Part shown: positions 20,713 to 33,052 of the stretch, piece by piece
Position numbering within the stretch: position 1 is the first letter of the stretch
How the letters are laid out: each line of letters begins with the position of its first letter
Assembly: GCF_901709675.1 (NCBI RefSeq)
Contig: NC_051098.1
Coordinates: forward strand, 2,966,500-3,030,499
Direction: 5' to 3'
DNA length: 64,000 nucleotides
Source: Syngnathus acus
Lineage: Eukaryota; Chordata; Actinopteri; Syngnathiformes; Syngnathidae
Translations under genes and position numbers: made by a program
The notes under the pieces: generated by a model
The model's database searches: none
The model's input: the letters and a program-made list of their open reading frames with translations, nothing else
Told to the model about the DNA's origin: nothing

Positions 20713-22129
20713 TATTTTCAACATAATACTCCTTCAGTCTTCTTAAATTTGTTCAATTTATCAATCCCTTCCATTGTTTATCCTGCAAATGAATGTGTTA
20801 TTCAAACTTTAACCTTCAAAAGCCGCTTTAAATTATCCACCTGTTCCCAATTTGTTTATAGTCTGTATGTTATTGCTCCAATTTTTTACATTTAATACTC
20901 TCCCACCCGTTTGATCTTATCTTGTGAAGGTCTATAATTTATTATAAGCTATTTTAAAATTCTCCCCTCTTGTTACCACGCTTTGGCTCCATTTCACGCT
21001 GCTTCTTCTCCTCCGTCTAGCATGTTGAAGACTTAAAAACCATCAAATCTGAAAACACTTAAAATCTCACAATTCCCCCCTTTATTTATTTATTTATTTA
21101 TTTATTTTGTTTTGTTTTTTTTCCCTCACCCTTTTGACACATTCTAAAAAATTTGTCACTTTGGATAAAAAGTAAAAATAACAATGTCCCTGGTAACATC
21201 CCCATCATCAGCTGGACTTCGGTGTACCTCCAGATGCCATCCTGGCCTGGAATCACCAATTCTCAGTCCCTGAAACTCGACTGGCAGCCTCTCACATGGC
21301 TGTATGAACAAAAGCCATCACCCTCTTGTAGCTGTCCATGCAGCTCTCCTCACAATAAACATCCATAATACCCAAAAGTAAAAGTAAAATTCATAATGAT
21401 ACACAAAAGATAATCTACAAACGGACACATGTCAAACGTATCAAATTGAAACCTGGAGCCTGCTGAGCCGGTCCTGAAAACGATCACATTTACAAACTCA
21501 TTATGAAAAGTAAGGGGTTAGTTGTTAATGTATTTTCACAGACATAACACAAAATTCTCCAAGACTGCAGTTGACACCCTGCAAAGTAAATACAAGTTCC
21601 ACAAATAAAGCACAATCTGCTCCCTGGGTTGCGGTTAGAGACTGCAATACAATCAGGTAAAACATCAAAACAGACCAAGTCGCCACAAATTCCATCACAT
21701 GCATTTCGTTACACTGTCAGGTAAGTCCAGAGTTGTTGTCATATACTGTCTTGGCTCAGAGTCTTGATGGTCAATGCTGGTATAGTCACGTCTGGTCACA
21801 ATCTTGAAATGGGCCTTCTCCATTGAAGTCTTTTGTTGTCAATGGTGCCCCAAAGTAATCCTAAACCCAGATTTAGTGTAAAATTAGCCCTGATCATTCT
21901 TGCTTTTTCAAATCTGTATTATCTGTATATTTCTCAGGTGAGAGGAATTTTGTCCTCTGCTGTGATCACATCACCCCAACTTTGAATCACTTTAACCATT
22001 CACATTACACAAACGCCACACCACAAGCACAGACTTGATATTCATGCACCATTACAGATAAACTGTCATCCCACAACACACAAAAACATAAAATATGAAA
22101 TTATGAAAGGAACCTTTCCTATTTAAAAA
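20713..22129. other. Unrecognised AT-rich stretch between repeats
   Basis: It includes a (TTTA)n tract at about 21080-21110. I see no open frame with recognisable content and no terminal repeats. Confidence 0.5.
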
Positions 22130-22590
22130 TTTCTCTTAGGACCATGACATATCGGTACACCAAAACCAGCAGACACAGAGACAGCTTCTTCCCCCAGGCT
22201 GTTGCTCTGATGAACTCACACCACTCTTAGAGTCTCAGAGTCATTACTGTGCAATAACATCCTGCTCTCCACACCTTTTTTGAATTTGTCTACACTGTTT
22301 GTACTATGTGTCCTCTCTGCATCCATTGCAGCCTGGTCATCCTGGATAAGGGACCTTCCCATCTGTGGTCTCTTCTCAAGGTTTCTCAGTTCCCCTAGCT
22401 GGAGTTTTGAGTTCTTCCTTGCCCTCTTGGGAGTTTAAGATCAGGGGATGTTTGAGAATATTTGCCATTTTTCACATGTCCTGAGTGTTGTTAGTCACCT
22501 AAATGTTGAACAGAGGCTGTGATTTACCGAAGTCAAATTCCTTGTTTGGCACGCTCAAACATGGCGAATAAGAACTCTTGAATCTTGAAT
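22130..22590 (+). mobile_element. L2/CR1-like LINE 3' end
   Basis: The text encodes KTSRHRDSFFPQAVALMNS, the C-terminal wording of L2/CR1-type reverse transcriptase proteins. A 3' UTR with TTGAGTTCTTCCTTGCCCTC follows, and the end CTTGAATCTTGAAT is a short-unit tail. It is 5'-truncated. The last part recurs inverted at 11887-12000. Confidence 0.7.
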
Positions 22591-23375
22591 ATGTGGACCC
22601 ACACAGTACTCCGAATATTTCCTCATTAAAATGTTAGCCTTTTTGTGTAGAGCACCATTGATTTCTAATTATTGACCTAATTTTATCCTTAATTTAATCC
22701 CAATCATGAATGCCCCTACTTAATACTTTACTTGGTGTTCTTTTAATAAAAAGTGCTCCCTTGCAATGTCGTTTTTATTTGTTGTTTATTAACTCTAAGT
22801 GATTCAAATCTTTGACTTATACTTACACATAACCACCTTGTATAGTCTTATGTCATAACCAATCAATAATTCCTCCTAAATTTAACATCTGCAATCACAA
22901 TTTAATTTTATCCAATTCAATAATGCCTGTTCTCTCTTATTCTCACTTTTTTTTATATGAGGGCTGGGCACCCTCCCCGTTGGACCAGTTTCTGCCCACA
23001 ACCCTCAGATTATTCTATAATTTCAAATGTTTACCTTTAACAGTGCAAATCTGATAAACCATTGTTTAGCACCCAATTTTCATGCACCATTTTAGCCCAA
23101 TTCCATCATTTATGACGAACTGGTACACAAAGACAAACATAGATAACACACACACGGGCCCGCAACATAGACACGACTCACAACATGGCAATCTTCCCAG
23201 CCGATGACAAGTGGGGGGAGGGGGGGCATCTGAAGTGCGGAGAGCCTCGCCACCACCACATCACACAATGCGACCCCCCACCTCTGTCCTAAATATGCAT
23301 TTGTGCCCACCTGACCGTTTGGCCCAAACTTTAGAGCCGCACCCTTTTGAAAACAAAAATAGTTACAGTTTAACC
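22591..23375. other. Unrecognised intron sequence
   Basis: AT-rich with a small GC-rich pocket at 23210-23290. No supported gene or element. Confidence 0.5.
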
Positions 23376-24667
23376 CAGGGGTGGGCAAACCTTTTGACTC
23401 GCGGGCCGAACTGGGTTCTAAATTTGGACCGGAGGGCCGAACCAGGAGCAGATGGACGTAGTGTTTGTGTGAAGTAATATAAGCGACCTGTAAAGGTCAT
23501 TGCATAAAAGATTTTGGCCTTTAGTAGGTAGTAAAGCATGGATATTCCAACAAGTTTTTTGAAAACAAATGCATTTATTAACAGCATTAAAAAAAAAAAT
23601 CACTAAAAAACTGCTATCAGTGATTCTCATAAAATACGACACTATTATTATGAATAACAGTCTCCATCACTTCAGTGCCTGCAGGTCAGATTAATGAAAA
23701 ATGTTTATCTTATGAGATCACATCAAACAGCAAACATTCTGACCAAATATATCATCTTGAAGAATCGGTGAAAGCATACATCCAAATAAAGTAATCAAAA
23801 CGGCAACACGGTGAGGGGTATCTGAACATCAGAGCAGAGTTTTAACTCACAAACACCTGGTAACAGAGGTGAGGAAACGGGAAACACTTCCTTAAAGTAA
23901 GCCTTAAGAACTTTACAGGTTAAGATTAGTCGCAAACAGGTGGTGCATCAATGTCCTTGAGCATCCTGCATTGTTTGAAAATGAGAATGGTCGCTAGTTT
24001 TCAATCCCTGCTATGTGTACAAATCATATTCAAAATGCATTTTTTTACAACAAACTTGAGAGCCTCCCCTTCATTTTCAGTGGGAACAGTGTTGTTGGTC
24101 TCCCTTTTTTGCTAGTGCATCATAGTCTGGAGTAAAATTTGTTATGGCAATTCTTAGGAGAGATCCGTTTACCTCGATCTGTGACGGGTTGATGTGGCTG
24201 AACGTCACGTCGCGTACGTCGAGCCAAATTGGCCACTCTTTTAACATTCGGCACTCACTTCTTTTCTTCGGGCCACTCATTTTAATGGAAGGATTCCAGG
24301 GGAAGGTTTGTGGGTGGCTTTAGCGTAAAACTGTATCTGAAAGCTCAGCGAGCGAATTACAAGAATGCTGTCGTCACAGCCCACGCTCTAAATTCGGGAC
24401 TGATACAAATAGAGCGCGAGTGCGCCATGTCCGTACTACTGAGTACGTACGTACACGCACTTGTGAGTGTGCACCGAGCTTTCTGACACGGCTTCCGGTA
24501 GTAAATGCGCAGGCGAGCGGTTCCCCATCTACTGGGGAAACGCAGTCATTGCAGGCAAAATGACAAAAAAAAAAGTTTAATCATACAATTAATTCAGGGT
24601 TGGCGGGCCGGATTAAACGGTCCCGTGGGCCGGATGTGGCCCGCGGGCCGTAGTTTGCCCACCCCTG
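23376..24667. mobile_element. hAT element, 1292 bp, nearly identical to 42500-43789
   Basis: The ends are CAGGGGTGGGCAAAC and GTTTGCCCACCCCTG. The target duplication GTTTAACC is present on both sides (23368-23375, 24668-24675). A minus-strand 67-codon frame (24077-24280, starting MSGPKKRSECRMLKEWPIWL) is identical in both copies. The rest of the transposase is absent, so the element was mobilised in trans. GC-rich subterminal CGGGCCG words are typical of Charlie-like hATs. Confidence 0.9.
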
Positions 24668-25601
24668 GTTTAACCCCACCACACAATGGGATACAACCTT
24701 CATGCTAATTATATATTTTTCTTTTCTGACTCCAACTCAAATACCAAATCAAAAAATCAACTATTTTATACAAATCAACTTATTGTTCTCACTTCTCCAG
24801 CTGCGCCGCTGTCCCACCTGACAGCCAAGCCTGCACTTGCCCACTCAGAAGCCACCCAATTCAGCACCCGCGCAGTTTTGCACACAATCTTCACAGAGAT
24901 ACACTCTTAACACCGTTGCTGCCACAATATAAACAATCAAACCTATTATACACCACCATTTTTACACTTTATTTATTTATTATATATATATATATATTTT
25001 TTTCACGAGTCCCCGACCCGTATGGTGGCCTGGCCGATCCAATTGACCCCGACCTGAGGCGACAGCGCGCACAGTCCCCAAGCGTCTACTATTGAGGCCA
25101 CTCTGGCTAGCCATTGGCATCCCACAAGTTCCACGAGTACCTGACCCTTATGGTGGCCTGGCCGATCCAATCGACTCCGACCTTAGGCAACAGTATAAGT
25201 CCCTAAGTGTCTACTATTGAGGCCACTCTGGTGCCCATATGCTAGTCACTGGCACCCCACAAGTTCTCCATGGTGTGAGTTTCCTTCGCTGATGAGACGA
25301 AGTCCTCACCACCTTTCTCTTTTTCTTTTCCACAAAACATCACTTTTTCACCAGTTTCCATACAAGCATAAATGTACAAACAACCACCATTCCTGAACAC
25401 AGAGCTAAAATGATAATTTTTAATTTTATTCCACTTTCACTCCACAATATTGCTGAACTGGGAGATTTTTATTGAGAAAACAGGTTCCCCCTTACCTTTT
25501 GCGCCGATCGGACTGCAATATTGTTGAGCAAGAGCGGAGAAGATATAATCCTTCCTGGAGCATGTACTTTTCCTTCTGAGGAACGTCGGATGGTCACCAT
25601 T
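24668..25601. repeat. Interval with a 128-bp tandem duplication (25004-25272)
   Basis: CACGAGT...GTATGGTGGCCTGGCCGATC starts at 25004 and again at 25132. CTACTATTGAGGCCACTCTGG occurs in both units. The second unit is slightly longer. The (TA)n run at 24980-25000 precedes it. No coding frame. Confidence 0.75.
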
Positions 25602-26894
25602 TGTTGGATTTTGGTTCACAATTTAGGAAGCGCACTATCCGTGCCTCAAGGAAAAAGCCAGAGCCAATCACCTGTTATCCAATTTACTCCCTGCGTGTTC
25701 GTTGTCTTTTGCAATGTAAGGAAAAGACTGAGACATAGAAACAAAATTTAGACTTACACAGGTTGGTTGAGTTCAATCACAATTCTTGTTAAGAAAGCTC
25801 TGTTTTACAGGAAAGTACAATACAGCACTGGGCCTTTCGTGCGACCATGCTCAAGAGCAGAAAGTCTCGATTCAGAAAAGGCAACGTTCAAGATTCTTTG
25901 GTCAGTTTATATTCAGTTGCACATTCCGGTGTGGGCCGAGTTTGATGGGTGATGAGTCTTTGGGGTGGGGCAAGTTCGCAGGAGAGTTTGATTCCATGGG
26001 AGTCGGTGCTGGTTCGGTGAGAGCTGGTTCCGTGGCGTTGGGTGCTGATTATGGGTGATTCGATGTGTGTGGGGGCTGTTGTTTTCCTTTTCGTCTTTCG
26101 ACCTTGGCGATCATCTTTGGCCAGGTTCTTGGCTGCCTCCCTCTGGCATCTGCTGGTTTTATCTCCAAGTGATCTTCTTGTAAACATTCTCCTCCATTCT
26201 TGCACATACTCTGTCGCACCTCGTCCATTCATCATCCTTCCACTTTTGTCATTTTGTAGGGACTTAAGTGAAGTTTTGTGTGTGACATCAATTCGTTAAT
26301 GTTTCCTGACTATGCAAAGTTCTTACTCACCACTTACCATGCATTTGTTTGTTTGTCACATTCTTAGTTTAATTATGCTTCCGACCGTAGTTTTCATTAT
26401 TAGTCAAAACATTTTCTTTCTGTCCAAAACATTCAATAGTAATCCAAGGCTGGCGTCTAGCATTAGGCAAAATACGACATCACATCAAGCATTAATCAAG
26501 ACATAAGATATAATCAGGTACAAAACATTCTTAGACACCTTGGGCCGTATCCGTGAATTAGAATAACATCAGGCATGCATTAAACAGTTCCTTATGGGTC
26601 GTTATGCTATTCAGGCAATATATCAACAAACAGTTGTTATTTCAAAGTGCACAGAAATACATATCAGATCATGAAGTTATAAAAACCTGTCATCACCATA
26701 TATAAAAATGTCTAGTTACGTATGTCTTCTTTATTGGTTTGGTGTGCAGGTATAATTATATGCTTAAAATGTTTCTTTTATTGATTTAATATGTGAATAT
26801 ACTTGTCTGCTTATGTACTTTATTCAATGAGGTTTGAGCATATCTGTTTTTGTAGCTAGGCAGGACTTTTTGTATTTCGACCCTATTCCTTCAA
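25602..26894 (-). mobile_element. Long terminal repeat (right copy; 5' LTR of the minus-strand element)
   Basis: It is 1293 bp and matches 16934-18218 throughout with scattered substitutions and short indels. On the minus strand it begins TGAAGGAATAGGG and ends CCAACA, followed by AATGGTGACC. A 115-codon minus-strand frame (25888-26235; starts MMNGRGATEYVQEWRRMFTR) is open here as in the left copy. The outer flank (ATCGT) does not match the left outer flank (CATTG). Confidence 0.7.
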
Positions 26895-27825
26895 TCGTCA
26901 AAAATCTTATTTTGTTCTAGCTTTATTTCGTTCTATTCAGAGTGCTTGCAGAAATCTTAAAACCATTGACTCCAGGAATCCTGAAATAAGACCTTCGTTT
27001 CAGGTCTTCAAACTAGGAGCACAGTGGCCCCTAATATTACATTTTAGGGGCGCAAGTAGAAAATTGGCGGTCAAGCGGTAAAAACTAAACTCTTTTCCCT
27101 TACCTGTGATTAAGGTCATTCAAAGCATTTTAAAATCATTCCAAAACCTTGTTCTTGAATAGTATGCATCTTCAGGAATTTTAGTTAGCTACTTTTACAC
27201 AATAATGTTGTAAAGAAACATAATACTTTCAAATACAAGGAAATAGTAAAATGAAATAGAATAAATTTGGGAACTTGCCTCAAAAGGGTGTCACCACCGG
27301 TCAGCCATCTTCGACCAGAGGACTCCTCTGGTGCGCTGTGCTTTAGTCGGTGGTAAATTGGATGATTTACTTAATTAAATACTCGTAACTTGATGAATTC
27401 TTGACAGATTTACAAACAGATTGGTTTATTACAAGCCTTAGTAACGTGGCTATGACTCAGACTGAATGTTTTTTTGAACACGGCACAATTCTCTCTAATT
27501 CATCTCTGACATTTGAAAATGAGTCTGTACTCCATTGACTGTAATGTTATGGGCGCCCAGCCCTGTCTCATAATGCCCACCCTGTGGTGACGTCGGTTCA
27601 GATTAGCTCACAGGGTGAATAAGCTACGTACCTAAGACTTTGCACAGGAAGTCAGCAATGTCATTGAGTCCTGTCGGAGCGGTCCAAAGTCTTCAATCTT
27701 GTCTTCCATAAGCACCCTGTCACATGATTCAGAGTAGAATGATTAAATTTATGAGTTAGATTGTGTTTGATAAGGTGATGTGATTTCATTTATCATTGTC
27801 AGTTAAATGGTCCTCTCCTGTGCAG
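26895..27825. other. nlrx1 intron end; unique-looking
   Basis: No repeat boundary seen. The last 30 bases (ATGGTCCTCTCCTGTGCAG) form the pyrimidine tract and acceptor of the final exon. Confidence 0.5.
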
Positions 27826-27963
27826 GTGTTCTTAAGAGATCTGGAATGGGGACGTCAACAGCAGCAGAGCCTCTGGAAAAAGCTTCACTTCCGAAGGGTG
27901 GAGAAAGGCATCCGTCACACGCTACACATGCTGGAGAAAGACACGGCACCTCCATCTGCATGA
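27826..27963 (+). CDS. nlrx1: nlrx1 terminal coding exon
   Basis: The acceptor is CTGTGCAG at 27825 and the phase is 0. It reads VFLRDLEWGRQQQQSLWKKL, then HFRRVEKGIRHTLHMLEKDT and APPSA, with stop TGA at 27961-27963. NLRX1 ends LLRDLEDSR----N-WRK-LR-EGEV-ALLEQLG, so this is the last helix of the C-terminal bundle. The preceding intron is 13.2 kb against well under 5 kb for the others, all the excess being inserted repeats. From Walker B to the stop the eight exons give an uninterrupted frame. Confidence 0.9.
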   Translation: MFLRDLEWGRQQQQSLWKKLHFRRVEKGIRHTLHMLEKDTAPPSA

Positions 27964-28773
27964 GCCAATAACTGGAATTCTCTCAATAATACTAGTTCTT
28001 AACATTAATTATTCATTTTGAAAGCCACCATTCGGTGTGGTCCTCCACATGGGTGTTCGTGTCATTACACAAACACCCATTTGGAGGAAAAACAATTAGC
28101 AGACATTCTCTGTATATCACAGCCGAGGGTTGCCTCTTCATAAGATGAACATATTTCATAAGATGAGCAATATGTCTAAAAGAAATACATTACAGGAAAA
28201 ACAATCAAAGGAAAAATATTTCTGAAAATCCCAACTCTTATACTTAAAGTATATTTCAGTAGGCGTTTTTGCTTTTTTCTTAAGAGTAATTTAACATGCA
28301 TGAACACATGCACAGGTTGAGAGTCTTGAAGTGGATTTAATAAATGATTTGCATTTCATTCTTTATAAAAGATCAAAAATACTGTATAGAATAAGCAGCT
28401 CAAAGCTGGCTAATTGTTTAGCACTTTTGTCGGTTGAAGCGGGTTCGTACAGTATATCAGTAAGAATGTGTTTAATGCGCGTGACAGCTGCAGGGAGTCT
28501 GCTGTGCGTTGGAAAAGAAATGAAACATTTGGCCACAGAAAAAAAAAAAGATTTCTATGGTATGATGCAGTGTACAGGGCAGGGTAGCATATCGAAACAA
28601 AAAAACACAAAGCTACGTTTTTACTGTTACAAGCATGTGGATTTAGAAAGTAACATGATGTTACATGTAAGCTAATGTTAGGCTATTGCCATGATATCGT
28701 TAAAGAACAAATCTTCAATGATATATATATATATATATATACACACACACGCGCACACACACACACAAACACA
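27964..28773. other. nlrx1 3' flank / probable 3' UTR
   Basis: AATAAA-containing text occurs at about 28338 (TTTAATAAATGA). Polyadenylation could be there, but this cannot be decided from sequence alone. A TA/CA microsatellite at 28722-28770 closes the interval. Confidence 0.4.
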
Positions 28774-29416
28774 CAGTGGAGCCTCAGGTTTTGAACGTCC
28801 CGGTTCTCGAACAAATCGGTATTCGAACAAAAACTTCGAGAATTTTTTGCTACGGATGTCGGACGAGATTCGGTTGTCGAACCTTGCAAGATGAGCCCAG
28901 AGGACCCGCATGCCAACTGACTCCGTTCGTTATTACGTTCTCGTTACTCTGAGGATTGCATCAACTCTAATCATGCCTCCAAAGGAAGCAAGTGGGAGCA
29001 GTAAAGCCATCCTAAAGCAATGCGACACTGAGCGCCCGGCGCGCTGCGGTTGCGCGATTGGATCAAATTAAGCGCCCTGCGCACTGAGGTCCACTTAAAT
29101 TTTGGAAAGTACATTAGGACTTTAAAAATGTTTTCTAAATTTTAGCGACCGCTTTGTCACAATAATGCGACCAGCGCGAGTTGCGCGGTCGGCAACGCGC
29201 TACGGTTGCGTGTTCGGCGGTGCGCTGCAGTTGCGCGATTGGACAAAAATGCGCGAATGAAAAAATGCTTAAAAAATGCGTTTTTGGTTTTTTTGGGCTT
29301 GGCACGGATAAAAAATTTTTTCCATTATTTGTAATGGGAAAATATGATTCGGAATTCGAACGACTCACTTCTCGAACAGCCTTCTGGAACGGATTGTGTT
29401 CGAAAACCGAGGCTCC

Positions 29417-29420
<4 letters not shown>
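28774..29420 (+). mobile_element. Tigger-like (pogo) MITE embedded in mirrored microsatellites
   Basis: The ends are CAGTGGAGCCTCAGGTTTTG and CAAAACCGAGGCTCCACTG-type. It keeps the transposase start region ATGCCTCCAAAGGAAGC at 28974 but no catalytic part. Instead of a clear TA at each side, the left flank is (TA)n(CA)n and the right flank is (TG)n(TA)n, a mirror image across the element. Confidence 0.85.
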
Positions 29421-29452
<32 letters not shown>

Positions 29453-29479
29453 GTGTGTGTGTATATATATATATATATG

Positions 29480-29518
<39 letters not shown>
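29421..29518. repeat. (TG)n(TA)n microsatellite
   Basis: About 20 TG units, a TTG interruption, then two TA tracts. Frames through it give only VCVCVC or IYIYIY peptides. Confidence 0.95.
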
Positions 29519-29519
<1 letters not shown>

Positions 29520-29521
<2 letters not shown>

Positions 29522-29790
29522 CCCTGTGTGGAGTTTTCTCCGGGCACTCCGGTTTCCTCCCACATCCCCAAAAACATGCTTGGTAGGCCGATTGAGCACT
29601 CCAAATTGCCCCTAGGTGTGAGTCTGAGTGCGGATGGTTGTTCGTCTCTGTGTGCCCTGCGATTGGCTGGCAACCAGTTCAGGGTGTCCCCCGCCTACTG
29701 CCCGATGACAGTTGGGATAGGCTCCAGCACGCCCGCGACCCCCGTGGGGGTAAAGTGGTACAGAAAATGGATGGACGGATGGATATCGCT
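29520..29790 (+). mobile_element. Common fish interspersed repeat with GGATGG tail
   Basis: It contains GTGGAGTTTTCTCCGGGCAC, GGTTTCCTCCCACATCCCC, GCAACCAGTTCAGGGTGTCC and ATAGGCTCCAGCACGCCCGC, and ends GAAAATGGATGGACGGATGG. The same repeat lies inverted at 60690-61058 inside a Tigger-like element. Class is uncertain from this window. Confidence 0.75.
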
Positions 29791-30882
29791 ACTTTTCCGT
29801 GCTTTTCACATTTGCCATTCTCATCCCTGTCATTAAATTAACATACTGACAAACTGATTGATTTTGCTTTCTAGTATCGTAACGCTTGGACCTGCATTTC
29901 AAAATGAATAATTTAAAATGAAAATAAACATCAGGAATACTGAATAACTTAGCTAAAAGCAGACACAATGTAGTTTTATTAAGTAATTTCTGTTAAATCA
30001 TTTTAAACATTGTAAAGATGTGTTATCATGCGACTAAGCATTCACATAGCATAGATCATTGCCTTCGTCCTTCAGTTTTTTGGTGCACCGTTACTGGAAA
30101 ATATTTTTGGGCCTTTTAATTTGTAGATTTTTTTTTCTATAAGTAACAAGTTCTTATCTGTATTTACTGCCATGGATTGCAGAAGAACAACTAAAATGGT
30201 CCAGTGTTGCATTATATGTCATTCCTTTCTTTCTATTATAGGATACAATGTGGTCTAATAAGTGTTGTGATGCATGTCCTTTGCTGTATTCAGAAAAACA
30301 ACTATCTGTCCAACTTTTACTGCAAATCCTATGCAATTAACAATTTTGCCTTATTGTTTGGAAAAAAAATTATAAGAATACAGATCTAATGTAAACACTT
30401 AAATCTGTTCAGCTGTGCATCTTCAATAAAGAGTCCCTCATTGCTTTCTTTCTCAATTGAATCAGTATTCTGCATTAAATAGTACATAACGCAGCACCAC
30501 CTGGTGAGATACTGAATTCTTCTGTCCTCAGCTTTGCCAGAGCTGTGAACCAAATAAAATAAATGACTCCCTTTGAGTCAGTGCGACCTTGAGTGTGTAT
30601 GAGTGTGTAGTTTAGTTTGGAATAGGTTTAATTGGCAGAAGTTTAACTCGTAGTAGTCCTCCATCAGTATTCATTCATTCATTCATTCATGTCACATATA
30701 CTGTGGAACCACCAAACATTGGAACAGATTATTATTATTTTTTTGGTGATGGTTGATGTCCCAAGTTGCTCAGATTTAAACACAAAATGTAACCATAAAT
30801 AATAATGTACCCATAAATAAGAATGTGAATTCTCCAATGAAGTAGCGGTTCACTCACCTGACATTTTCTACTCGGTGACAAA
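29791..30882. other. Intergenic, mostly unique; (ATTC)n at 30668
   Basis: An AATAAA at 30425 and several AT-rich stretches are present, with (ATTC)n at about 30668-30690. No coding frame of note. Confidence 0.5.
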
Positions 30883-31905
30883 GGGCCTCATTTACTAAAA
30901 TAATGCATAGCAACGTTCGTGCTCTGAGCATACATTGATATAAACACAAAATCATCGTCGGATTCCGGACACATGTGTACTAGCCCATTTCGTTTGCACA
31001 ACTGTTAATCAGAATTCATTCTAAACGACAGTGTGTGCATGCGGCACACCTATTTGAATAGCACATGACACCCCCAAAAATAAAAGGGTTAAGTGGGTTA
31101 AAAAGGACGATCATAAATTCCTCAGTCTTTATTCTAGGTTCAAAAGGTTCATATCAAAATATTCATGTAATCGGAAAACTTGCTGAAACACTGAACTTCA
31201 CAACATGATAAAGATATAAATAATTTTTAATTCATTTCAAACTTAAATTAGAGAATGAAAACACAAAAAAATGAATTATGTGGCGATCAATAAAGTATTT
31301 CAAATCGACTGCAAGGAATAGATATAGTATATTAGAGCATAGACACATTTGTATTCATGCCACTCGCGATGCGTGGGCCTATATGATCTAATTGACGGTT
31401 GTCGTTTGTCAACTGTAAATTTGTGAAAATGTCCTGGTTATTGCATTCATACGAGGACTCTGACACTTGGGATTCATGCGAGTGACTCGATGGATTTTCT
31501 GGGTCTGCTCTTGCATAAGAGGTGGTCAACTGACACACAGCGCCGCGAATACTGTCACATACAGTACAGAAGCACTTCCAAGCACTTGAACGTAAATGTG
31601 CAGTGTCCCTTTCACCTTTTTTATTTCGGACATATTGAAAATTTTGTTAAAAAAAAACTACTGTTAAAATGATTATTGTTTATATGAACAACTGTAGTCC
31701 CAATACGTTTTGCACCTTGGGTATGTGTTTTTTGACGTTTGGACAGTATCTGATCTTTCATTAGTTGTGCAAACGCAGGGTCTGACGATGTTCTACATTT
31801 CTTTGCAAAATACGCACAAATACAAGTATAAAGAAATTGATGAATCACTTGTTACGCACATTTTCCAAACAAATCTGTGCGCACGCATGTTAGTAAACGA
31901 GGGCC
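30883..31905. mobile_element. Possible PIF/Harbinger-type MITE
   Basis: The outer ends GGGCCTCATTTACTAA and TTAGTAAACGAGGGCC are imperfect inverted repeats of a kind typical for fish Harbinger elements. Subterminal blocks (TTCGTTTGCACAACTG and TTAGTTGTGCAAACGCAGG) are also inverted. A matching 3-bp duplication is not evident. Confidence 0.5.
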
Positions 31906-32749
31906 ACTGTGATTGTTTCTATCTTTACAGTATTTTTTTTTATTAACAGGGTCACCAACCTTTTTGGAAGTGAGATTTAGTGTAGATTAATGCTACCAGT
32001 TGGATACACATTTCAGAAATAGCAAATTTACTCAAATTACCTTTAATTGATTACCTAAATGAGCCCCGAGGAGCAGGAGGCAAGGATACTCCAGCCAACT
32101 ACCCACTGCGCTATAGTCGCTTCAAGCGCTTTTTTTTGACGGAGCAAACCTAAGCAAACAGATAGTTTGAAATAACCAAGCGAAGAGCAGACGTGACGTT
32201 GAAGAAAAAAAACACGACTGTTAAGATCAAAGCTTCCAGTGCCGGCAGATTATTGGGTTTTAATGACTGTGTTTTTCTGGATATTTAAAATTGATTTAAT
32301 GCTGAATGATGTGAACAAACTTGTCTCTCCCGCGTGCCATTTTGAATGAGGATGGACTTCCGCTGTCGAAGACTGACCTTGCATACTTAAACACAGCAGG
32401 CACTTCTGGAACTGCAGTGGCGTACCAAGATTCGATCAACAAAAAAAAATCCACAATTTATTGGTGATCATACAATCTTTGAATACCTTCTATTAACATG
32501 TTGCAGATATATCACATTGTCATTGAAGGCTTCAACATGGACTCAAATATTGGTGACAGAGGGAACCGGCAGCACTGAACTGATCACCTAACCGCTGAAT
32601 CACACCAGAATCCCGAACCTCTCAAGAAGCAGCAGAAGACAGTTTTAGTTTGAGAACCACTCTTTTTAAACTCTATTTTAATAATGGCATTTTAAAATGA
32701 GTCCGAAAACTACCGCAAGTGATTGTTAGCGTGATCACACAAACGCTCC
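31906..32749. other. Intergenic; possible left end of a truncated hAT at 31949
   Basis: CAGGGTCACCAACCTTTTTG at 31949 is a typical hAT left terminus, but no matching right end or duplication was found. The remainder is unrecognised. Confidence 0.4.
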
Positions 32750-33052
32750 TTGTCGTCGGCGACGAGTGACGAGCAAGCTAACGTGGCTAACATTGCTAAC
32801 GTGGCTAAAGTGGCTAAACGGGGCTATCAATAACATCATGACCGACGCGATGCGGCAGTTGCTGCGCTGGCCGGCAACTCCATTTGAAGCAGCTAACCTG
32901 CTAGCGTGGCTACATATGCCTCCGGCCGTGTTCCATGCATGGCTTGGTGTCCTCTTTCCTGCTGCTTTGACGCCTGTCGGCAGCGATCCATCTGGGGCTG
33001 TGGCCACCGCGCCTAGCAGGACAACGGCTCGACAACAGCTCCCGAGGCTACT

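Larger units (their letters stand above)
18219..25601 (-). mobile_element. Interior between the two LTRs; no gag/pol seen, much of it later insertions
   Basis: The 7.4 kb between the repeats holds an RTE LINE fragment, two ATAATGCGC-type MITEs, a SINE, a LINE 3' end, a hAT element and a 128-bp tandem duplication. After removing these, several kb remain without any frame resembling gag, protease, reverse transcriptase or integrase. Next to the right LTR, on the minus strand, AA then TGGTGACC (25592-25599) sits where a tRNA primer-binding site belongs. It is therefore either a non-autonomous large element or a badly decayed one. Confidence 0.45.

Noticed and set aside
29181-29836. Frames of 100-146 codons with CVCVC and IYIYIY runs
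   Set aside because: They are translations of TG/TA microsatellites joined to MITE and repeat sequence.
31949-32740. Complete hAT element starting CAGGGTCACCAACCTTTTTG
   Set aside because: No inverted right end and no 8-bp duplication could be found, so it is noted only as a possible truncated end.
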